DNA of 64,000 bases, taken from NCBI RefSeq assembly GCF_002727185.1, contig NZ_NIZW01000004.1, positions 248,001-312,000 of the forward strand, given 5' to 3'. The DNA is from Rhodopirellula bahusiensis. GTDB lineage: Bacteria; Planctomycetota; Planctomycetia; Pirellulales; Pirellulaceae. Below are positions 1-15,000 of this stretch, piece after piece. Under the pieces are notes generated by a model. It had not been told where the DNA came from. It did no database searches and worked only from the letters and a program-made list of their open reading frames with translations. A program made the translations under genes and the position numbers. Each line of letters opens with the position of its first letter. Positions within the stretch are counted from its first letter, which is position 1.

Positions 1-3000
1 GATGTGGGTCAAAGCCTTGTCGTCAAGTTTGGACCGAACGGAACTTTGGTCGGCAGCGGACGTCCTCTGGATATCACGGATCGCATCGGTGGCACACTGC
101 AAGTCATCGGAACACCTGGCAACCCCGTTGTGTTGACCAGTTTGAACGATGTGACAGTCGGTGCGGGGTACACACCCGATGGTCGTGCTTTGCTGCAAAC
201 CGCGGCCAACGCCACCGATCCAGCCGCAGGCGATTGGCAAGGACTGCAACTAGAAGCCTATGTCAACGATCGCAACGTTGCATACGTTCTGGAAAACGAA
301 CGAGCGTTGGCGTCCGACATCACCATCAATGCCACACCTGACGACGCCCAAGTCATCGGTGACCTCGCAGAGCACGAATACGCGGGCGATGAAAATGAAC
401 GTCTCGGCTTCAACGTTCGCGGCACCTTGGCCACGCCGCAAGACCAAGACGTGTATCGCTTCACGGCCACCGGTGGAACCGAACTGTTCATCGACATCGA
501 TGAAACATCCTTCGGTTTGGATACCGTCGTGGAATTGATCAATGTCAACGAAGACGTGGTCGCCAGCAGCAACAACAGTTTCTCGGAGCTCACCGACGCG
601 GAAGTCTCGACGACCGACCAAACCAAACTGTACGCCAACCCGAATCTCCCCAACGGTGTATCGGTTGATGACGTGCGACCGCTTTACCAATTGGGAACAG
701 GTTCCGTTGAGTCACCGAACGCACTGGATGCTGGATTCCGAGTCGTCCTGCCAGGTGACACGCAGCGTGACAACACCTACTACGTTCGCGTTCGCACTCT
801 GAATCAAAAGACCGATGGTCAGTACCAACTGTCATTGCGACTGCGTGAAACGGATGAAACGGCTGGTTCAACGGTTCAACTGGCTGACATTCGATACGCC
901 ACCGATGCGATCGCGGTCACCGGTGCTCCATTGCATTCGCCGCTTGCGGGCGATGTCGGTGAAGAAGTTCGCTACATCGATCCAACTCCAGCGAACCGCA
1001 ACAGTGGCGATGAGCAAACGCTCGAAACCGAAAACAACCGTCTCGGATTCACCACTGGAAACGCTCAGACAGTGGGCAACCTGCTGACATCCGATCGCGG
1101 GTCGTTGGTCATCACTGGTGAAATCGGCAACATCGATTCGACCAACTTGGATGTTCGCATCGAAGACGTCGACGTGTACCGAGTGGACTTGTTCGCACAA
1201 CAAATTTCACCGGACGTTTTTGACAGCGAAAACCGATTTGTCACCACGACCTTTGACATTGACTACGCCGATGCATTGGGCCGAGTCAACTCAACGATCT
1301 CGGTTTACAACGCAGCAGGTCAGTTGATCCTGCACAGTCGAGATTCGAACATTGCCGACGACCAAGGTAGTCCGCTCAACGGTGTCGACATGTCGAACCT
1401 CGACGCTGGCTCCGCTGGTGTTTTGGATGCTTACATCGGCCCGGTCCAACTTCCCGAGGGCACTTACTACGTTGCCGTTTCTGGTGAAGTGGCAGTTCCT
1501 GAATCCCTGGATCAATTCTTCAATCCCGATTCGGCCAACCCGCTGACTCGATTGATGCCGATCAATTCCGTCCGCCGGATTGCAGAGGACCGTCTGGAAG
1601 TCAGCAGCACCATTGCCGACGGGGACGAATTTCGGTCCATCGAAAGCCGATTCCTTGATTACACCGCCGAAGCTCCCATTGTCGAACCGATCTTCGACTC
1701 GGCCTCGGTCGTGCCGTATTCGTTCGACGACATCCGCTTGTTTGTGTCGCTGGACGGCTCAATTTCAGGCAACAACAACAGCGTGCTCGTCAGCGTCAAC
1801 CCATTCAACGGTCAAGTGGACCGTTTGATCGGTCAATCTGGCCAGCCAACTGGCGACCTTGCGATTCGTCGCGATGGGGAATTGTTCTCGTATAGCCTTG
1901 GACCGCAGAGCGGCCCGGAAAACAACGGCAACGTTGGTAACTTCCTGAACATCAGCCCGTTCGATGGTGCAGCGAGCAACGTCGGCGACGACGGGGTCTC
2001 CTACTTGCGGAATAACCAAGCGGGGGCGGATCTGGAAGCGGACCCCAACGCTCAACTCGACATCAACGCGATGGCGTTCCAGGCTGGGCCAACCGGAACC
2101 AGCATCAACACATCCGCTGTCAGCGACAACGAACGCTTCTTCTTGGTTGGCGAGCGTGACAACAACGGTCGTGGCGAGATCCCCGATGAGTTGACCCGCA
2201 ACATTTTGTACCAAGCTGTTGCTTCAAACGGTCAAATCACTTCGCTCGGTAGCACCGACACGGACGCACACCGCAACTTCGATGGAACGATTCCCTATCG
2301 TCCGTTCTATGGCACCACTTCGGCAGACGTTGAACACGGTGTGATCGACACTGGTTTCATTTATGACACCGGTGGAGACGGTGGTGACATCACAGGTTTG
2401 GCCTACATCCCCGGTGGACTGGGCAATCAGACATTGCTGGCCACGACCGACCTCGGCGGCATTCACTCGTTTAATCCCAACGACACGATTCCTGCACCAC
2501 AGGACAACGTGGAATTGACGGGTTACAACCGCGTGATTCAGACGACCTACTACGGACGAGTGGTTGCAGATTCCAATCACACCGGCGCCCCGTTCGACTT
2601 CACTACTGGCGAACAGTATCCAGTCTTCGAAAGCATGACGTTTGGCCCACAAACGGTCGAAAACGGTCGACTGCAACAAATTGTCTTCGCTGCCACTGAC
2701 GATGGTTGGTTGTACGCGTTGCAATTGGATGGACAATCGATCAAACCGGCCAACGTCTTTTACAACGGCCGATCAGCCATCGAGATGCAATTCTCCAGTG
2801 GACTTTCCGTCGGCGATGGCGCACGGGAAGTGACTGGGATTGCTTTCAGCAACTTGCAAAATAACCCTTGGCACATCACCACGGACCGTCGAGATGATGA
2901 TGGCCACGGGTTGTTCTTCGATGATTCTCAAACTCGAATCGACACGACCGGTGGTGCGAGCCTTTACTACGGCTTCGAGGTCACCAGTGATGCCGCGGAC

Positions 3001-6000
3001 AACACCATCGCTCGCGCCGATGGCGACGCTCTGGGACAAATTGCTCCCGGCGGAAGTCAAGGATCGGTTGTCTCTCGTCCGTTTGACTTGAGTGAAATCA
3101 ACCCCGCTGATAAACCGACGTTGTACTTCAGCTACTTCATCGACGTCGAAGCAGACGATGACTACACACGCACCCGTGACCAAAGCGATTCCTTCCGTGT
3201 CTTTGGCGCTGGCGACGATGGCGAATGGAAGTTGTTGGCAACCAACAACAACTACCGTGAACTGGCATTCTACGACGAGTATGACTACTTCAACGAAACC
3301 GGCGTCGTCGTTCAGGAAATCTTCGACGACGGCAACGATTGGCGTCAAGCTCGCATCGATGTCTCACCACTAGCCGGCAGCGAGAACGTTCAAATTCGAT
3401 TTGACTTCTCCACCTCGGGCTCGATGCGCACCCACTTTGGGTCCATCAATGTTTCCGGAACCGCTGGCAAAAACTTGGTCGATGGCGAAGTCATTTCCTT
3501 CCTCGACAACGATATTTTCACGGACTTCTCGGTTGCTATCCAAGATCCAGATCTCTTTGACGCCTACACGTCACTGAACAGCCTTCAGTACAGCTACCTG
3601 TACGAAACGGTCCTGGGTCGCGACGTCGTCTTCCCATCCGGAGCCGACCTGGAAATTGGTGATCAAATCGCTGTCACAGGACCGAATGGTCCGACAATCA
3701 TCACCTTCACAACCGCCCCATCGTCGACCCCCAAACCACTGAACGAAGTCATTTTCGACGTCGGCATGACCGCCGATGACGTCGCTCGTGCAGTCGTTGC
3801 ATCAGTGGACACGTCGTTGGCTCCGTACTTTGAAAGTGATGGAAAGGTCAGCTTCCGTGGCGCCAGCGATGTTTTGGTTGACGCCAATATTGCTGCGGGA
3901 CAATCCAACCCAACTGATATCGACACCACCGCGACTCGTGTCATTGTACCAACCGAAGCCACCTTCGAAGTCGGTGAACAAATCTTGGTCACCGGGCCGG
4001 ACGGAATTGTCACGACACTGACTTACACGAATGTCGACAATTCCATTCCTCCGAACACATTTGTGGCGGGTGAAATTTACGTCGATCCATTCGACACCAA
4101 GCAAGCCATCGCAGCGAAAATCGTCGAGCAACTGCCGACCAACACGCAAGCTTACGTCGATTCATCGGGAGACATCGTCTTCCTTGACCCAAACACGGAC
4201 GCAGATTTCATTGCTGCACCGACAGCGATCACCATTGTTGAAGAAGCAGCTAACGAAGCTCGCATCGAAGTTCAGATTCCCAACGGCGCTTCGATCGCAG
4301 ACGGTGAGCAAATCACATTTGTTGACACGGACGGCGCGAGCTACACGATCCAATTCGCAGACAGTGGCTTGCCTGATTTGATTGGCGATCAAATCATCCC
4401 ATTCTCGGATGACAATGCCGGCACGGCAGGATCAACGCTCGCACGTCGGATCCTTCAAGACTTGCCGACGAACTTCAGCGCCGTGGTCAACGGCAACACG
4501 CTGTCAGTTGCGGCAAACAGCGTCACGCCGAGTAGCGGCACCACTTCGATCACCGTGGCACCAGTCACGGAAACCGACGTCATCTGGGACTTCAACATAC
4601 CTTCCGGTGATTTGTTGCATCACGGTGAGGAAATCACCATCTTCGGCGGGTTCCAAACGACCACCATCACGTTCGTCCGTGAAGGCCTGAGTGTTGCCAA
4701 CCCTGGTGAAATCCAGATTTACTTCAACCGATTGTCAACGCCCGATGAGTTGGGCTCCGACATCGTGTTGGCCCTCAACGAAATCTCCAACAACTTCCAA
4801 GCGTACCTCGACCAGAACGCAGACGGGTTCCGTTTGGCGGGCAATGTGGCGTTCGCCTTCCTCGATTCTGCCACCACGGCAACAACGCTGGCTGAATCGT
4901 CGATCGAAACGTATGCGATCCCGATCACATTGCCCAAGGGCAGCGAGATCATCCCCGGTGAATCCTTCACTGTTTTCCGCAAAGACGATCCGTTCTCGCT
5001 TAACTCGCAAACCTACACGTTCGTCACGACACCACCGGCAAACCAGTTTGAAATCTTCTATGACGTCAACGACACTGCCGATGCTCTCGCACGCCGGGTG
5101 GTTGCGGCCATCGACAGCGAATTGCAAGGCGTCATTGTCAACGAGCGTGAAGTTCATCTGCTGAACGCAAAGTCGGTCGAACTTTCCGACACCGATTCCT
5201 TGGTGGTGTCATTCGCGACCGTGGTGAACCCTGATGTGAATGCTCCGTTCGACACGCGTCCGACTCCAATTCAAGTCACGGTCAATCAGACCGGAAACGA
5301 AGTCGCCGAACAAATGCGAAAAGCTTTCGCTGAAGGCTTCGGACGAATGGCGTCAGTCGCCACTGGCTTCGACGAAATCGCAGCTTCGGATCAGTATCCG
5401 ATTTATGGTGGCGATACGATCCGGTTGTACAACGCGATGGCAACTGACATCGGATCGTATGGAGTCTCCCAAATGGAAACATTCGTTGGGACGTCCATGC
5501 CTGGCGATGAGTTTGGGACCGGTGAATCGTCGGCATACGCAACGAACCAAATCCGGACCGCTGGTGCCGCCACCAACCAAGTCGAAGGTGTCTACATCGA
5601 CGACATCATCATCGGCTTGGCTGAACGTGGCGAAATGGTCGTCAACGCGCCCGTCAACAACACAAACTATGTGTTCGACCCAGCAATCTTGCCTGATTCA
5701 CACCCGCAATCAGTTCAGCCAGAACGCCAAAATGAAACGTTGGTCGGTCCCTATTCGTTGGAGATCCGTACCGCGGATGATTACGGAGTCCCACAGGACT
5801 ACGATCCAATCAACTTGGTACTGAATGAACAAATCAGCTCAGGTCGCTCATTCGATTCCAACGACCGTTTGGCCGACGGAGCTGTCACCCTGATCGCTCC
5901 CGCTGGATTCACGCTGATTGACGTCGGCACCAGCCTGGACTCGACCGTTACCGAAAGTGATACGTTTGTCCTGGATGATGGCACCCGGCAACTGACTTTC

Positions 6001-9000
6001 GAATTCGATAGCATTCTCGATAGCAATGGTGTCGAAACCGGAAACGTTCGCGTGCCGTTCGACCCGAGTGGTACCGACCCTGCCGACGTGGCAAGAGCGA
6101 TTCGCGACGCAATCAACTCACCGCAAGTGCAAAACGTTCTCGCAATCACAGCGGCAACGTCCGACAGTGCGGAACAAGGTGTTTCCAGTTCGTCGCGAGT
6201 TGAATTGTTCGGCAATGCCATTACGCTCAACCCCAGCGGTGGTCGTTTCATCAAGATGGACTTGGTCGCGGAAGAAACGTCCGCTGGCATCGCAACGAGT
6301 CGCCGGATTGCAGTCGTCGATCACGACGAAGACACCGTTGATTACGTCAACTTCTTCGACCAACTCGCTCAGTCTTCTGTCACCGGCTTCGTCAATGGAG
6401 ACGTGGACACCTTCGTTGGCATCGGAAAGATTGGCGACGCGGTCAACCTTGGCGTCTCTCCAAACAACATTGTTGACGACCTAATCGTCCTTCCCTCTGA
6501 CCCATTGAATGACACGGACTCCGTCCGCATCTATCTCTCAGCCGGTCAATCGATTGACATCGATGTGGATTCGCTCGGATTCACGAAGGCGGGTGACGCC
6601 CTTGAATTGCCCGTGATTTCGGTTCTGAATGCTGGTGCCAACTTTGACATCAATGCGAACTTCCTTGGGCTTTCTGGTTTTGTTCCAACAACCGCCCCCG
6701 GAGAAACGATCGGCGGCGCTTTCCTGAACTTCACCGCACCAACCAATGGTTTCTACGATGTTGTCGTGAGCAACAGTGCTGTGTTTGGAGGAGCCCCCAT
6801 CAGCGTGACGGATCAACAGTTTGGTGAGTACCAACTGACCATCCGACCCAACGCCGATGCCTCGGCACGAGTCCCTGACCGCGACGTTCTGATGGTGGAT
6901 TATCAATTCGGAATCACCGATGTGAACCGAACCGATGATCAAGGCCAGATCATCATCAGCAGCAACTTCATCTCCAACTCGGCCAACTACGGCATCTCGG
7001 CGACGTTGGGCGACCGTGGTCAAGGAAACACGACCAACGGTGCAACCCAAGACACGCTGCCAGGCTCCGCTCGCTTGCTCCGCAACGAGAACCCAACCGG
7101 ATTGATTCCCGGTGCGGTCATCATCAACAACGTCGTGTCCAACTCGGGCACCGGTGGCATTCTGTTCGGCGGCGGAACCTTCGACGATGGCGAAAGCCCC
7201 GCACCGAACCTGTTCGGACGCATCGTCAACAACACGGTTGTCAACACTGGCGGTGGCGACGGCATCACAGTTGATGGACGTGCCAACCCAACCCTGCTCA
7301 ACAATGTCATCTCTGGATTCGACGTTGGAATCCAAGTCGACACGACGACCTCTGGGAACACCGTCGTTGGCGGCAACGCCTTCCACGAAAACGGCACCGA
7401 CTCGACGTTGCCGATTGCCAGTTCGTCAATTGTCATTGCTGATGGAACCGCGTTGTTCCAAGACCCATCACGGTCGTTGTACATCCCGGTTGAGAACAGC
7501 CCGGTCATCGACAGCTCGTTTGCTTCGTTGCCGGATCGCAATAGTTTCTTCAACACGGTCAAGAATCCCGTCGGCATTTCCGCCTCGCCAATCATTGCTC
7601 CCGCGTTTGACGCTTATGGCCAACCGCGAGTCGATGGTCAATCCAGTGGTTCCGGTGGTGCAGGTGCCAATGTCTTCATCGACCGCGGTGCGTTGGACCG
7701 TGCCGATGATGGCCGCCCAGTCGCATTGTTGATCAACCCATTCGATGCGGATGGTGTCGAAGCGGCGGCTCAAAACGTAACGTCGGGCGACACCGACCCG
7801 GGCAGCTCATTCGTTCGCTTGACGAACACCGAGCAAACCGTCGAATTCTTCGAAATTCAATTGGTGGATCCCTCGGGCACCGGTCCTGATCCTGACACCA
7901 TCACCGTCGATTCGGTTTTACTGACTGAAAATGGACGGCGTTTGTTGCCCGATCGTGACTTCACTTTCGGCTACAGCGCGAACAGCCGCACGATTCGCCT
8001 AACGCCTTTGGCAGGCCTTTGGCGTCAAGACGCTGTCTACGAAATCACTTTGAACAATCAACCGCGAATTGCGTTTGATACTGTCAGTGGCGATCAGATT
8101 TCGGACGGCGATCAAGTCACCGTTGTGGATGCAGCCGGTCGACCGACCGTCTTCGAATTCGAAAGCGGCATCTCAGTCACTGTCCCACAAACATCCACGC
8201 TCACGATCTTGGACGTCACCAGCGGTTTTAATGACCGAGATGTGTTCACGATCACTGCACCGGATGGAACCAGCCAATCGTTTGAGATCAACCTCACCGG
8301 TTCGACCGCTGCTGGTAACGTTGCGGTTGAATTGGCCGGTGTCGGAAACATCGCAGACATTCGCGATCAGATCCTCGCCGCGATCAACTCCGTCCACGCG
8401 GGCTCCGGTCAAACCCACGCTCAGCGATTGGACTTGGCCCCGGTCGCCATTGGTTTCGATTCGATCCAACTCGGAACGCTCTCCGGTCACACAGTGACTC
8501 TGGGAACCGGTGGCTCCACCGTCGCGGGAATGGAACTCAATGGCACAACGGACGGTGTCGAGTCAGGGCAGAGCTTCCTGTACACGAACAATGGAACGAC
8601 GGTTGAGTTTGTCTTCGATGACAGCAACTCGTTCGTTGAAACCGAAACCATGCGTCAGGTGCCGATCGCTCGCACCAGCACTCCGGATGAGATTGCACAG
8701 GCGATCGTCACCGCTGTCGGCGACGTAACGCTCGGCCTGGATTCAGCTCAGGTCACCGGCGATGGTAGCGTCCTGCTCGGTGGACTCGCTTCGGATGTTT
8801 TGGACATCACCAACTCGCAGCTATCCCGCTCCGGCATGCCTGGCGTTACCGAATCGTTGTCGCTGACGGTCCCGGCCGGACAAACCGGTGCCGACGTCGA
8901 TGGCACGACGTTCACGTTGGATGTTGGCGGAGTTGCAACCACCTTCCGATTCACAACCGACGCGTCGCTCACCAGCCCGGATCGATTGATTTTGATTGGC

Positions 9001-12000
9001 GGTGGGGACGACGCCGCAGCCCTCGCAACCAAGGCGGCCGCTGTCGTCAGCGCGGTTTACCCAGACGAATTAGCTCCAGTCGTTTCGGGCAATTCGATTA
9101 AGCTTAACGAAGCTTCTTCGATCGTCCCGGCCGGTGAAGTACGCACGGTCACCACGATCAGCCCCGAAACCAGTGGGTTGGTTGTCAGTGGCATCAGCGG
9201 CGGTGCGGTTCCGGTTGAGTTCCTGCCTTCAGCAACATTCAGCGAAGCTTCGGTTGCTGCCACGCTGCAGCGAACGATCCTCAATGCCAACCTTGGCCTC
9301 GAGATTTTCGCTCCTGGTGGCGGTACGTTGCTGATCGATGGTGCCAACGCAGTCACAGCCCAGTTCACCCGTGATGGCGTTGTCGATGTCACCGGCCTGA
9401 GCATTCCAGCGGTATCGGACTTGGCCGGAAATCCAGTTCGCGAAACGCGAGTCAACGACGAAACGCGATTCACCATCATCATGCCCGAAGTTCGCTTCGA
9501 CTTTGGTGATGCTCCTGCCAGCTATGCAACGTTGTTGGAAAGCCCTCTGAACAGCTCGATCCCCGGCAACGGTGCTCGGCACGCTGTGATCAGCGACGGA
9601 ACATCCATTCAACTCGGTAGCAGCATCGACACCGAAGCGGATGGCACTCCGTCCAACTCGGCGACCAACGATGTCATCGGCGATGATGTCACGATTCCGA
9701 TCTCGGCCAGCAGTGCTGCAGTGTCGGTTTCATTGTCGACCGACACGGACATCATCGACATCGAGATTACATCGATGCCGACCGTTCGCGACACGATCAC
9801 GTTAGTCGTGGGTCCGCAATCGTTCACCTTCGAATTCCTGGATGCGGCAACCAACCCATCACCAGGGAACATCCCGGTTCTCTTCAACACTGGCAACTCG
9901 CTACGAGAAATCGAAATCGCGTTGTTAACAGCGATCCGTCCGCAACTCGACTTCACCGGTGGCGGAGTGGATGCACTGACCCATCCAACCAACGCCGAAG
10001 GAATTCGCGTTCGTGCCATCGATGATGAAGACGGTGTATCGATCGTTCGCTTCGACGATGGACTGAACTTCTTCCGTGTCTTCGGCGAACCTGGAGCGGG
10101 CGGACAAGTCCTCACGTCACTGAACGCCGATCAGGTTCTTGGTTTCCTCAACCCATTCGATGAAGCGGGCACTGACATCGCCGTTGACGTCGTCGGTGGT
10201 GGCTTGCTGAACGGCTGGATCGACTTCGACCGCAACGGTGTGTTCGATGACGATGAGCACGTGTTGTCGAACGTTCCCGTGACCACGGGCACGAACATCG
10301 TCAACGTCACAACGCCGTTGACCGTCGGTGGCTTGCCGTTTGACACGTGGGCTCGTTTCCGCGTGAACGACGCTGGCAACATTGGCCCCGATGGCGTTGC
10401 GATCGGCGGAGAAGTGGAAGACTACCTCGTCTCCGTCTTGCCAATTCCATTGCCCGAACCAGAGCCACGTTCCTACACGGCATTCGAAGACGCAACGCTT
10501 GATGTGGACGCGTCGCAAGGTTTGATCAGTGCCGCCAACCGTGCCGGTCAACTTTTGCCCGTTCGCTACTTCGTCGTGGATGAACCAACCAACGGAACAC
10601 TCGAGATCGACACCGATGCAGGCGACGACCTGAGTGGCAGTTTCCGTTACGTGCCCGACCCTGACTTCTATGGGATCGACACGTTCACCTATCGTTTGTC
10701 GACGCAACAAAACCTTGGCAACATCGATTGCGATGTCGACGCTGGTGACCCGCCAGTTTGCGGAACCGTGACCGTCAACGTGGTCCCTGAAAATGATGCA
10801 CCGGGTGCGACCGACCAATCGTTTGTGATGGTCGAAGCGACCGCGACTAACGGTGGTTCACCATTGACGATCTCTGCTGCGGAACTGATCGCCGGATCGA
10901 CCCCCGATGCGGACGCTCAGTTCAACCTGGGATCCAGCACCGACGTGCAGGACGAACCGAACCAAACCGTGTTTGTGCATTCGATCACGGCCGGCGGAAC
11001 GACCATCAACAAGGACAACCGCTTCGCAGAAGCCAGCACGCCAGAAGGTGGCAAGCTGACCGCGACGTTCAACCCAACGAACGAGTGGATCACCGAGATC
11101 ACTTACACGCCTGCTGCTGATTTCAACAGCGACAATGGAACGGTTGCGGGTGGTTTGTCAGTCGACGCGTTCACATTCACGTTGATCGACAACGGCATCT
11201 CTGAATTGCCATCCGATTTGGAAACCAACCTGAATGCTTCGCTCAGCCAAGCTGAACGCGACGTGCTCGGAATTGCCAACGGCGTTCGTGACCAGTTCGA
11301 TGCAATCGGACCAATCTCACAACCCGCCACGGCTCGCATTCGTGTCACGCCTCAGAACGACGCTCCTGTTTTGGCCGCCGATTACGTTGGCTTGACCGAT
11401 GCAAACGGCAATGCGAACACGGACTACACCGGCTTCTTCACCGGTGCGGTCCCGACGCCAACCGAAGACACTGTCTTGGTCTTCCCAACGGCGTACTTGA
11501 CTCGCAACGACATGGCTGGTCCGACCGATGCCACCGACGAAAACTCGGGCACCAACAACAATGACGCACCTGTCGTTGTCACCGCGGTCGCATTGGTTGA
11601 TCCAACCCAAGGCACGTTGACCCTCGATCCGAACACGAACGAGGTCACTTTCTTGCCAGCACCGGACGTGTACGGCGAAATCGAGTTCACCTACACCGCC
11701 ACGGACAACGGCATCAACGAAGACACGTCAGTCGGCGATGTCAGCGACGATACGGATCGAGGCAATCGCAATCCTGCGGGAATCTCTGTCACGCAGTCGG
11801 CGACGATCTTTGTCGAACCGGTCAACGATGCTCCAGTTGCCTACGATCGCTTTGCGACCACGGTTGAAGACACACCACTGACAATCAGCGACGTGATGTT
11901 GCTCGACGGTGTGAACGTGACCCCATCGGCCATCGTGGCCACGACATCGGCCGTCACTATGGCCGACGCGGATCAACTGCGAGACGGTGAGACTTTGATC

Positions 12001-15000
12001 GTCACCGCCGGCAACGGACGCCGCGTGGTGGTCGAATTCAACACGACCGGAATCGCTTCCATCGGCTCGGACCGTGTCGTTCAGTTCGCCGACGGTGAGA
12101 CCGCCGACGTACTTGCGACTCGCCTCGAATTGACGCTGCGTTCGCTCGGATTCGGCGGGACCGTTTCGGGTGCGACAGTGAACTTCGACGCCTCTGGTCA
12201 ACTCTCGTTTGTCGCTGGGCAGAACGCAGTCGTGGTCGATTCCGCTGCGGGCCGAATCACGGTTCCTGAGGGCGGGTTGATCGCCGATGGCGAGATCGTG
12301 ACCGTCACGGATAACGCCGGCACACCAACTCGCTTCGCCTTCACCAAGACCGGATCGGTTTTGGTCTCGGGTGCGATCCCTGTTTCGATCAGTGACACCA
12401 GCACCGCCGAAGAAGCCGCAACGGCACTCGCGGACGCGATGTTGCTGGCTGGATTTGGTGCCGTCGAGACCGCTGGCACACAACAAGAGTTCCGCGTCCG
12501 AATGGACAGCGTGGCTTCAATCAGCGTCAACCGTGCCGGAGCCGGTTTGGTTCCCGACGGATCCGACGTCATCGTTCCTGCGGGAACCGGCATCCAAGCC
12601 GGCGATGCACTGATCGTCGAACTGCTCGACGGAACGCTGGTCGTTGCTGAGTTCCAAACAGGCACGACCTTGATCGACCCGAATGCGGTCCTCGTTCAAT
12701 ACTCGATGGGCGACACGCGTGCGGAAATCTCCGCCGCGTTGGAAGCCGCCTTGATCAGCCAAAGTGTGAACGCTCAGTCGGTCACGCTGACCTCATCGCA
12801 GATCGACACAGTCGACATTGTTTCAGTGGATCCAACCGGAACCGCGATCACGTTCAACGGGACCGACATCGTCCTGCCAGTCATCGGTGACTTGGTCAGC
12901 GGTGAAACGTTCTCGTTGACCGACGAAAACGGTGTTGTGCGTCGCATTGAGCTCAACACGACCGGCACGCTCACGGCGGGCAACGACGCGGTCGTCCAGT
13001 ACGACGCCGCGGGATCCATCGACGACGTTGCAATCACTTTGGCGGATGTCCTGCGTACGCTGGACATCGGAGCAACTGCCAGTGGCAACAGTGTCACTTT
13101 GCTGACCTCCAACGCAATCACTGAATCGCTATCGCCGACCAGCATTGCCTTCAGCGGCACCAACATTTTGGTTCCGTCTGGCGATCGATTGATCGACGGA
13201 GAGCGATTTGAAATCACCGACAATGCTGGAACCACCCACGTCGTCGAGTTCAATCTGTCCGGTCAGCAAACGGCAGGTGCCAACGTCATCGTGCCATTCA
13301 CGGTGGCGGACTCCTCCGACATCGTTGCGACGACCCTGCAAGAGCAACTGCGTGCCGCCGGTATTGGTGCTTTGGCCGACTCGTCCGCACTGGGCGTTCC
13401 CGCTGGCCAATCGCTTGTTTCGCTGCAACTGGTTTCCGCGATTCGCATGGGCGAATTGACCGATGCCAGTGGCATGTTCGACAACCGACTCGGTGCTCCG
13501 TTCAATGAAGACGAACAGAGCCTTCGAATTGTGTCGTTCTCGACGCCAGGTGGAAACGCGATCGAGATCAACTCGGTTCCCGCTGGTGCAACGACTGCGA
13601 CCATCGACAGCGATGCCGGCGGAACGTACACGTTCACCGTCGAGACCATTCAAGTCGCGGGTCAAGATCGTCGCTACTTCAGCGGCGTCACATTCGATCC
13701 GGCTGAAAACTACAACAGTGAGCTTCCATTCGCTGCACGCGAATTGTTGCTGTACACGGTGGAAGACGATGCCTTCACCCGCATCACGTCACCGGCCCAA
13801 ACGCGACAGGACATCAACGCGATTCGTCGCTCAGTCAATGCCGGAACGATCACAATCACCGTGGATCCGGTCAACGACGCTCCCGTCTTTAACAACGACC
13901 TCAGCACGGTCGATGTTTTGGAACGAGATGACCTGAGCACGACGACCGTCGAAGACTTCCTGACCGAGATCTTCTCAGCAACATCGACCGCATCGGACGA
14001 ATTGCTGTCCCAGATCGTCACCGGATTCGAAGTCCGTTTGATCGCTGACCCGAATGGCGTGCTGGCCAGCCTCCCGGTTGTCAACTACGTCGGCGGCGAC
14101 ACAGAAGCTTCGCTGACCGTCGCACCGAACCCTGACAAAGTCGGCCAAGCTACGTTCGAACTTTATCCGGTCGAAAGTGGAATTGCTCCTTCGCAAATCC
14201 CTGCCACGACGTTCACAGTCAACGTCCGTCCAGTCAACGATGCTCCACGCATTCGAACGGGACTGACCGGCGACGCGGTGCCAAACGATCCAGACGAGGC
14301 CTACTCGATCTCCGGCATCACCGACACCGATGGCGATGGCTTCGACGATCAAGCAGTGATTCAGTACACGCTGCGTGAAGACAACACCCAGCCGACCGGC
14401 AGCAGCGATCCTGCGAACGCCGTCACGACGGGCAACTACTTCATCCCGCTCAGTCGTGCGATCCCGGAAGCTTTGGTCCAAGTTGGCTCGTACCAGCGAA
14501 TCGGCTTGTTGGACATCTACACCGTCGGTGCGGACAACGAAGATCAATCGCTTAGCGTTGGCTTCCCAACCGGTGGCCCGCAACAACTCGAACTGTTCGA
14601 CTTCCCCGATCGCACTGTCTTGGGCGGAACGCTGACGCCGAAATTCGAAGGCAACCTGTTGATCGGTCTGGAGTACACACCTCCCGTGGACTTCAACAAC
14701 GCGATTGACCCAAGCACGCCGTTCGACTCCTTCGAGTTCGAAGTCCGTGATGACTTCCCCGGTGATGGCGAAACCTATTCCAGCGACACGGGAACGTTGG
14801 TTCAAGACCGTCGCACATCGACGTCGATCGTGCAGTTGAATCTGAACCCGGTCAACGACCGACCTCAATTCGTCGCGAATGATCTGTCCTACGAAGTCGC
14901 CGAAGATGGGGCTCCACAACGGATCAACAACTTCGCCGTCGGAATTGCCGCTGGCCCACCATTGAGTGCGTTTGATGAAGTCGACTTCATCAACGGCCAA

